This document shows positions 1-9,100 of a stretch of DNA of 64,000 nt, piece by piece. The stretch is from Pratylenchus scribneri. Lineage: Eukaryota; Nematoda; Chromadorea; Rhabditida; Pratylenchidae. The notes under the pieces were generated by a model that was not told the origin of the DNA, ran no database searches, and saw only the letters and a list, made by a program, of their open reading frames with translations. Positions within the stretch are counted from its first letter, which is position 1. The number at the start of each line of letters is the position of its first letter. The stretch spans positions 2,046,001 through 2,110,000 of the forward strand of contig JAQSEB010000046.1 in NCBI GenBank assembly GCA_030063045.1, given 5' to 3'. A program made the position numbers and the translations under genes.

Positions 1-652
1 ACTTTGTATCCGCCAGAACCCTTAAAAAATTTCGAAATTTTTTCTCTACAAAATTATATACCAATCGATTCGTCTTGGCGAGCTGGTTATGAAAATGTTA
101 AAATTTTGAACATCAGCACATTTGGCAAAATTATGAACTCATGAAAATTGAAAAAGTACTTGGTCCCCCCTATGGGTCTGAACTCGAAAAATTTTTTGAA
201 AATTTTTTTAGTCAATTTATAGCTCATTCGACGCGTCTCGACTAGCAGAATGCGAATCTCTTATCGGTGTTTCGCATAAAACACAAAAATAAAAAAGTTA
301 CAGTCGCGCAAGTCTGCGCAGTTCCAACACATCCAGCGAAACTAAAATGGCCGTAACTTTTTTATTTTTATGTTATATGCGAAATCGATGGCAGATTCGA
401 GCTTCTCTCATCGAGACGCGTCGACAGAGATATAATTCGACCGAAAAAATGTTAAAAAATTTTTCGAGCTCAGACCCATAGGGGGGACCAAGCACCTTTT
501 TCGATTTCTTTGAGGTCATAACTTTTTTATTTCTGGGTTTTATGCGAAACTAATAACATTTTCATAACCAGCTCGCCAAGACGAGTCGATTGGTATATAA
601 TTTTGTAGAAAAAAATTTCGAAATTTTTTAAGGGTTCTGGCGGATACAAAGT
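1..652. repeat. Foldback (inverted-repeat) element
   Basis: The outer ~100 bases at 1-100 recur in reverse complement at about 550-652, including ACTTTGTATCCGCCAG at the start and its complement at the end. The inner parts (near 120-230 and 400-520) are also inverted copies, sharing a CCCATAGGGGGG motif. The same motif occurs in the foldback at 44896-45461, so this is a dispersed family. The element starts at base 1, so it may extend outside the window. No transposase is visible. Confidence 0.85.
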
Positions 653-759
653 ATACAAGTACCAAAATTTTTATAAAATCCAATTAAACTACATTTAAAT
701 ATAAACCCCAATTTTTTTTGAAAATTGCTTAAATAGATAGTTTATTTTAATAAAATCGA

Positions 760-975
760 AAAGTCAAGAGAATTTTAGGGCTTTCTAAATAGACAAAATC
801 GGTGTTATGATCGTGTCGGTTTTAAAACCCGCTTTTTGGTTTTTGAAAAAATGTCAGTTTTCGATTTCGGTTTCTCTTATTTTAGGTTATTTTGAGCAAA
901 AACTTCCTAATTTCAGTTTTAAATTGCATCGGTTTTCTCACACTGAAACCGACTTTGGATTATCCTATTTCTAAT
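760..975. repeat. Dispersed repeat copy related to 52979-53153
   Basis: The segment has paired GGTTTC/GAAACC and GTCGG/CCGAC motifs and the phrase TTTCTCTTATTTTAG. It resembles the short element at 52979-53153, where the order is ATGTCG, then TCCTCTTATTTTCAG, then ACCGACTTTG. It is probably a decayed copy of that terminal-inverted-repeat family. The rest of 653-1140 is AT-rich with no gene that I can see. Confidence 0.5.
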
Positions 976-1424
976 CTATCGCCTTCCCTAATTGGTTACA
1001 TCTTATTGAGCTAGGGTTAAAAGAAGGTCGAAGGAAAATTTAAGAAAATGTTTGATGGGAAAATTGACCAAGTTTAAAGGAAATTCATTGCTTTGTCTAT
1101 TTTGCTAACCTAACATTTTATTGGTAATATGAAGAATTGAGAATATGGGCCAATTTCCAGCCAACATTTATAGGCACCCTTTAATGTGTATCATTGTCAT
1201 TGCTCCTCCAAATTAAGAAAATGATGGATTGGGAACGCAGAATTCCCATCACAACCAACAATTTTATTGTCGGTTGCACATTATTCCGCTGATTGCCTTT
1301 GCCCAAAGGCAATCATTTTCCACCGCTTCTGCTTCAAACATTTTCGGCGAACAAGTTTCTTTGTCCGTAGCAGCCTCCTTTTTACTTTACTTTTTTTTTC
1401 TTGCTGCTTTTCCTCCCCATTTTT

Positions 1425-2015
1425 CCCGCCAACTCGTTTCCCCTGCCCCACCATCTCATTTCCTTCCAATATCAAGCAATTTTTGATGGCTTGCTGGCTG
1501 CGCCTAAAAGTCGCCCAATTTGCGGGCAACTTTTTTATGGGTTTTTTTTTCAGCAGTTCCTTTTCGCCAGCAGTAATAATCAAGTCAATATGTCCAATGC
1601 CCAACAGCAGCAGAAAAGGAATTGTACCAATTTTGCCCGAGGGCATTGCACATATTTTCTGCGCATCTCCAAATTATATTAGGCGTCATTGGAAATAAGA
1701 AACCAGCAATCAGTCAGCAGAGGGGAACTGTACGATTCTATCGGCGTTTTTTCCCGCCATTCACTCCTTCATCTCATTAACTTCTTTTTCTTTTACTTTT
1801 GTCGTGAACATCGCGGACATTCGTCCAATTTGTTCTCAACTTTCTTTGGGGGAAAGGAGGTGGATGGGGACGGGAATTTTTGTTTCATCAGCTTCTTTTC
1901 GTCAACAAAAGAGCACCAAAAGGCGGAAAGCCTCTCCCCAGCAACAGAAGGAATTGTACCAATTTTGCCTTAGGGCATTGTGTGCTCGGTATCTAAAAAT
2001 ATTTAATTAGACGAG
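1425..2015 (+). repeat. Diverged tandem duplication (~330 bp unit)
   Basis: Two successive stretches (about 1425-1690 and 1750-2015) share the same order of motifs: a CATCTCATT block, CCAATTTG, a CAGCAGTTCCTTTTCGCCAG-like block, and AAGGAATTGTACCAATTTTGCC near the end. The region is less AT-rich than its flanks. Open frames exist on both strands but are low in complexity and poorly conserved between the copies, so I do not call a gene. It could be the relic of a duplicated exon. Confidence 0.55.
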
Positions 2016-3104
2016 TTTGGAACCCAAAAGAAGCAAAGGAGAATTTTTAGATTTCATTAGTTGGGGAGTTTGGCGTCAAAAAATTGCCCAAAATATTTCC
2101 AATCAACATTACACATTGTAAAATCGGCGGAAAAAGACAATTTTGTCTTTAATCATAATCATTTGAGGCTTATTAAAGGATGGAAAAATTAGTATAATTT
2201 AATATTTATTTTATGAAAAATTGGAATGACTTGAAAATTTTATATATTTTTATTTGATAAAAAATTTAAAATTTTTAAAAAATTCTCGATATCGATTTTT
2301 ACTAGTAAATTGACTGAAATTTGACGAAAAAGTATCTCTGGAGAAAATAAAATGATTAATTCTCTAATTAATTTTGTGGATTAGTAGTGATCAAATGGTG
2401 AATAATTTCTTATTCATTTTGAAATTGGAATTTTGTAAAAAATTCTTTGACAAATTATTATGAAGTAAGAAGCTAAAAATAATTTTAAAGCAATTGGTGC
2501 TATATATTAATTTAAAAATGTTAAAATTAATTAAATTAAAAGATGAAATTAAAATCAAAAAATAAAATAGTCAGCAGGTGAATTTTTATTTCGATTATAA
2601 GAAGAGGAAAATTTAAAAGCGACATTTAATCAAAACAGCATAAAAAGAAACAGAACAGCAGATGTAAATTTAGCATTACTATCAAATTGATTAAAAATAA
2701 ATTTATAAAGTAACCACATCATATTTGAATATTTTATCATTTGCTTAATAAAAAATCATAAACTCAAATCAAATTAAGCCAGAAAATGACAGATATTATT
2801 TTTGGCGTTTATTCGATTTGCGCAAATGAATTTTTCGCAGTGACGAAAATTTTGATTAAAGTTATAAATAAAATTGTTTTACCAATGAGAAAAGCTTATT
2901 CTAAAGAACATTTTGATAATAAAAAATTTTTAAAACTTAGTTGGTGAAAATATTATGGCCAAAATAACGAAAACTAATACCTGATTTTTATTTATTTTGT
3001 TGTTTTTTTTGTCATAACTTTTTCCAATCAAAATTATTAAATTAAATTTTTCTAGAAATAAATGAAATCCATTTTATGTAATATTCTTTTAAAATATTGA
3101 ACAA
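2016..3104. other. AT-rich intergenic DNA upstream of receptor gene
   Basis: No coding exon, RNA gene or clear repeat is visible. The segment presumably holds the promoter of the receptor starting at 3105. No specific element can be supported. Confidence 0.5.
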
Positions 3105-6100
3105 ATGATTGAAGACTTCAACGCCACAGTGGAAACCACATTTCTCTTTGGCCTATTCCGTGCCAATGTGAATTATGTCCTGAACAATAAATCGCCAAAA
3201 AATAGACAACATCTCAATATTGTCCGTTTTTCTGGCGACACGCTATTTTATAATATGACTGGTTGCGACCAGCCTGACCGTACATTTTCAGCAATTTTTA
3301 AATATTCCGCAGTGGCTTTTCTCTGTCTAATTGGATTCAGCCTGCAATTGACACTTATTGCTCCCTTCTATAAAATGACCAAGAAAAATGGGCCCTCATT
3401 TTTCCTTCTCTTAAATTTGGTAAAATTTTTAATTATTTTATTTTCAGTTTTAATAGTACCATAAAATTTGTGAAACAACTATTTAAGTTTGGAAAATTTT
3501 ATGCCATTATATCAGCTTTGAATTGGATGAATTGATTAAAGAAAGAATTAATTGATTTGGCTGAAAATTGGAAAAACCTTCTAATTCTATACCATTATAT
3601 AGGTTTTATTTGGAATAAAAAATAATTAAGGGATTTGATTGGAAATAACAAAAAGTTTTGAGCAAAAAATCTGCGAAATAGACCAAATTTTGCAGGTTTT
3701 ATATGTTGGACATCTTTTTTTAACAATTAAATTTGATCATCATTTTAATACTAAACTTAACATAAATATTTTTTAATGTGACTTGAATTTTTTGTGTTAT
3801 TAATAAATCATAAATAAATTACAGCTTCTATGCAGTATGATGAACATCATTTTCACACAATTTTTGCTCTATTTTGAGGCGGCCATCGGCTTTCGCTTGC
3901 CAATTCCCTTGTCTTCGACAGTTTTAGTCCATTTAATTTTAATTATTTTAAATCATTCCATTATGTAATTTAATAGCCATTCTCCCATCTTTTTCCCACT
4001 TTAGTTTATAAAGGGCATTCTGGCCAAAACAATATTAATCTGGGTGAGTTGGGTTCCATTCCCTCCCCTTTTTTGCAGTAATCAATTTGACCGATCACCC
4101 AATTGCCGAATTGGCTTGGCCCATTATTTGAATCGGCTTGGTTCTCGTCTGCTTGCCCCCCTTCCTTTATTGCTTGCCGTTGTTGTGCCGGCCGCTTATC
4201 CCATCCCCAATTGCTTGGAATTGGCTTGCTGCCCATTGGCCCATCCTATGGCACATTGGCCCCCCCTTCTCAATTTGGCTTACTCCCCACTGGCTTGGCT
4301 CCGGATCTTCTTGCTTGTTGGCCGGCCCATTGCCCGATTAAGAATCTCGACCGTTGCCCAATGCCCACGCCCCTTTTATGCGATATAAAATGACCTCTCC
4401 ATTACCCATTTTTTGTTGGATTCCGTTTATTCCTTCCCCCCATCTGCTGTCATTTAACATCTATTTTTGGCCCCAATAAATATTTGATCGCCGTTAATTC
4501 AAATTTGGTTTATTGGGTTCAATTTCGGTTCTTGGCTTTGGGGTTTTCTCTTTCAGTTTCGTCCATCATCCGTGGGGATTGCCTTGGACATTGGTTCGTC
4601 TACTGCTGCCTTTTGCTGTGGACATTGTTCGGTTCGGGTTTGGCCGCCTTTTGCCTTGCCTTGAATCATCAACTTCTCTTCTTTGGTTTGGTCCATCCGT
4701 CCTGTCGGGGCGTGCTGTGGACCGCGGTTGCGTTGGCCAATCCTAGCGGGATTTGTTGCCGACATGGATTAAGAGTCTGGTGCTCTACCGACTGAGCTGC
4801 ACGGGCAGGATTTTCAGGTGGGTTTAATTTTTGAAACCCAATTTCTTTAATTTATTAGCCATTGCGGCAAGTTATTTATTAGCCATTGAGGCAAATTAGA
4901 GGGCCTTTTTAGGCAAATTTGTTATTATTAGCCATTGAGGCAAATTTAGAGGGCCGTTTTAGGCAAATTTATTATTATTAGCCATTGAGGCAAATTTAGA
5001 GGGCCTTTTTAGGCAAATTTATTATTGTTAGCCATTGAGGCAAATTTGAAGGGCCATTAGGACAAAATCATTATTATCAGCCATTGAGGCAAAAATCTGG
5101 GTTTAAATTCTCAAATTTTGATTAGCAATTTTACAAATTACTTTTATTTTTATTGGCTATTGAGGCAAATATTTGGATTGCTTTTCAAAATCCAATAGCC
5201 ATTTGAGAAAAACTTATTTATTGGCAATAAAGGAAAGAATTATTGGCCTTTAGTCAAACTTATTATTTATTGGCCATAGAGGCAAGAATATAGAAGGCAA
5301 TTAAAAATGTCCGATAAAATACGGTCATCCTTCTCAATGCCATCATTTCAAGCTATTCAATATATCACTGAGTCAGACACGCTTTTAGCCAAAAATCCGA
5401 GAGATTTGAAAGCGATGGCCTGCCTATCCGAAAAAATCGGGATTACAATTAATACATTAAATAAAAGCCTGAATGATTGGTCGGAATTTTTCTCTAAAGT
5501 TAAAAAAGAAAACCTCGAGAATGAAACACTAATTTTTAACAATTTTCTATCAAATGGCTATCGTCCGTCTAATCTTATCGCTATTTTACGAAATAAAATG
5601 CTCAAATTAGATTTAGTAGTTCGTCCTCCTAAAGGGCGGCGGACAAAATTATGCGAAGCATTAAATATTAAAGAAGAATTTTCTGATAAAAGCTTTGCCA
5701 ATGAACAAATATGGAAACCGAAAAATCCGTATCAAAATTTCCTTAAAACAGGGAATAAATATTCCATTATGGATTTAAAGAATAATAAAATAGTATTTCC
5801 AATTTCTGATCGAGAAAACGAATTCCTGCCACATTTATTTTCATGTGAAAGAGAGGAGAAACCTTTCGAAAATAAAAATATTCTCGAATCTGAGGAAATA
5901 ATCTTTGAAAATATTCCCGATGCTAAGCAAATGATCTTAGAAGAAAATATTCTCAAAATTGAGGAAAATAATTGTGATCTTGATGAACATTTAGAAAAGG
6001 GAATTAAATTGCTGGAGGAGGAAAGGGAAAATAAAATGAAGGATGGTGGAAATGAAATTTTACCGCTCCTAACTTCCTCTGCCAATATGGCACCTCATTC

Positions 6101-9100
6101 TCCTTTGATCTCGCCGGTTATTACCGCGAAACAATCTATCAATAAAAGCGGTAATTTGAGCCTAGCAAATCGTGCTAATTCGGCAGAGGTCCTGGAGGAA
6201 CAGAATACTTCCTCCATTATTGAATTACAAAATAGTTTAACAAATAATGAATCATCGAAAATATCAAAATTCATTTCATTTTTATATAAAATTTATTTCC
6301 TTCTATCCAATTTTGGTAGCACTTATGCCGCCTCGCACATTTTAATAATTGAAAATACAATATTAATTAGGCGACTAATCCTATTCTCACCTTTTGACCC
6401 CTTGAGGTGCCGTCATAATTACCTTCAAATTATCTGTCAAAAATTATTGGGAACAAAAAGGGCTTTGGAAGGTCTTGATAAGAACATTATCAAAGGACGG
6501 ATTGAATTAACCGTTAAATGGATCGAAAAGTTAATTATATGTGGATACCTATTATGGTGGAAGGATAAGGCGGCCTGGTTTTGGTGGCCGGATATCCCCC
6601 CTTGGCCGCCTCCCAAATTCTCTGAAGAATCCATATTTTGCGGTAAATTTTTGAGTCGCATTTATATATTGATTGACTTTCGTTTCAATATTAAGCAGAA
6701 TCATAATATTTAATTGGTCTTTTGAGCCACATTACTTATTAATTGGCTTTTAGTGTCTTCTGGCTTGAGGCACCACATTCCTTGGATTTTACCCTTCATC
6801 TTTAAAGAAGGTTTTAAATATCTTAATTAGCCCTTTAAACCACATCTCCATGTTAATCGGCCTTTTGTGCCACAATTATTTTATATTAAATTTATAATTT
6901 CTTGCTATGATTTTCCCAAATTTAATGGGCCTTATAATTGTCAAAAGTCAAAAGGATTAAAATTGCTGATTTTGATTTTTTATTGCTTTCAAATGACATT
7001 ATTGATTCATTAAATCAATTCGGTTTGGAAATAGGCCACCATCGATATGCCACCCTAGCCGGGGCTTGGCTATTATTCCCTTTGCGAGAATTATTTGCGG
7101 TTATATTAATTGGCCTTTTGGATATTAAATTGATTTACTATGTTAAAATGGATTTCCGAGATCATAATCGGCTTTAAAATTTTTAAATTAAACTTGAAAG
7201 ATCTAAAACTGCCGATTTTGTTAAATTTAAAAGGGATTATTTTTAATAATATCATCTTTCTAATTCTTATTGCTTTTTTTTCAAGCCATTCAATATCTTA
7301 AAGAAATAGCTGGGTCATCCAATAAGAACATTCCAAAGCCCAAGTCGGCCACAATACTGTAACTATGGACCCAGGGAATGGCGAGCTAATCCGCGGGCTG
7401 ACTTCCCCATAGTGGATTAGTCATAGAGGTCAAAATGGCGTATTTTCATTCTGCGAATAAATTGAGAGTGATTTGTCCTCGGGCCTTTTATTGTCCATTT
7501 TGCTTATTTTTTTATTGATATTTTCAAAAATGATCAGTTCCAATTATTTTGTGCAACATAATTTTGCGCCAGTTTATTTACTTGTTTTTCAATTGATTTC
7601 CGCCTTTAGAAATCAACACTTTGGGCCTTAATGGCCAGATTAAGTATCATATTGATTTCAGCCGTTTGAAATCAATCATTTTGACTTGATTCCCGCCTTT
7701 TGGAATCAAACTTCAGGCCTTTAACTATTAGTTCGATTTCCGCCCTTATGGACAATTATTATGTTCGATTTCCGCTTTACGAAATCAATTTTATGGGCTA
7801 ATTATTATATTCCTCCTTTTGAAATCAATTTTAATGGCCTATTATGAGGATGATTTCCGCCAATCAATTTTAATGGCCAATTATGAGGATGATTTCCGCC
7901 TTTGAAATCAATTTTAATGGCCAATTATGAGGTTGATTTCCGCCTTGAAATCAATTAATTGGCTAACGATTTCCGCCTTCGAAATCAATATTTTGACTTG
8001 ATTCCCGCCTTTTGGAGTCAATTATTTTAGCTTGATTTCCGCCTTTGAAATCAATTATTTTAGCCTGATTTCCGCTTTTGAAATCAATTATTTTGGCTTG
8101 ATTTCCGCCTTTGAAATCAATTTATTGGCTAATGATTTCCGCTTTTGAAATCAATTATTTTAGCTTGATTTCCGCTTTTGAAATCAATTATTTTGACTTG
8201 ATTTCCGCTTTTGAAATCAATTATTTTGACTTGATTTCCGCTTTTGAAATCAATTATTTTGACTTGATTTCCGCTCTTGAAATCAATTATTATTACTTGA
8301 TTTCCGCCTTTTGAAATCAATTATTTTGGCTTGATTCCCGCATTTTGGAATCAATTATTTTGGCTTGATTCGCGCATTTTGGAATCAATTATTTTGGCTT
8401 GATTCGCGCATTTTGGAATCAATTATTTTGGCTTGATTCCCGCATTTTGGAATCAATTATTTTAGCTTGATTCCCGCCTTTATTAGGAATCAATTATTTT
8501 AGCTTGATTCCCGCCTTTATTAGGAATCAATTATTTTGGACTGATTTCCGCCTTTTGAAATCAACACTTTGGGCCTTAATTGGTCAAATTAATTATTATA
8601 TTGATTTCCGCCTTTAATTTTTGGCTAATTTTTGTATTGATTTCCGCTCTTTGAAATCAATTTTTGTTCCCATTTAATCGGACCCTTTAACTATCATAAT
8701 TCAATGATTTCTGCAGTTTGAAATCAGCAATCTTAATCAGATCAAAGCTTTAAAGCGAAATTGATCTATAAACCATTACCTTTGGCCCTTTATGGTCCAT
8801 TTTGTCTGGGAAACGAAAATCCCTTTTGTTTAAAATTAAAAAATTGAAATTGGTCTAATTAACCCACTGATAGTGCCGGAAACAGCGGAGGCGGCCCTGG
8901 TGGGCAGGCTGTCTTCGACAGTTTTAGTCCATTTAATTTTAATTATTTTAAATCATTCCATTATGTAATTTAATAGCCATTCTCCCATCTTTTTCCCACT
9001 TTAGTTTATAAAGGGCATTCTGGCCAAAACAATATTAATCTGGGTGAGTTGGGTTCCATTCCCTCCCCTTTTTTGCAGTAATCAACTTGACCGATCACCC

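Noticed and set aside
4006..4795. Several overlapping frames of 67-114 codons, repeated at 9006-9916
   Set aside because: They lie inside the LTRs, occur on both strands and show no domain. Long runs of Leu/Pro/Cys reflect pyrimidine-rich DNA.
4766..4806. Functional tRNA gene on the minus strand
   Set aside because: Only the 5' half to just past the anticodon is present; no anticodon 3' strand, T arm or B box follows.
8111..8320. Repeat protein AFEINYFDLIS
   Set aside because: The 33-bp hairpin repeat keeps frame by its period; the stem conservation is better explained at the nucleic-acid level.
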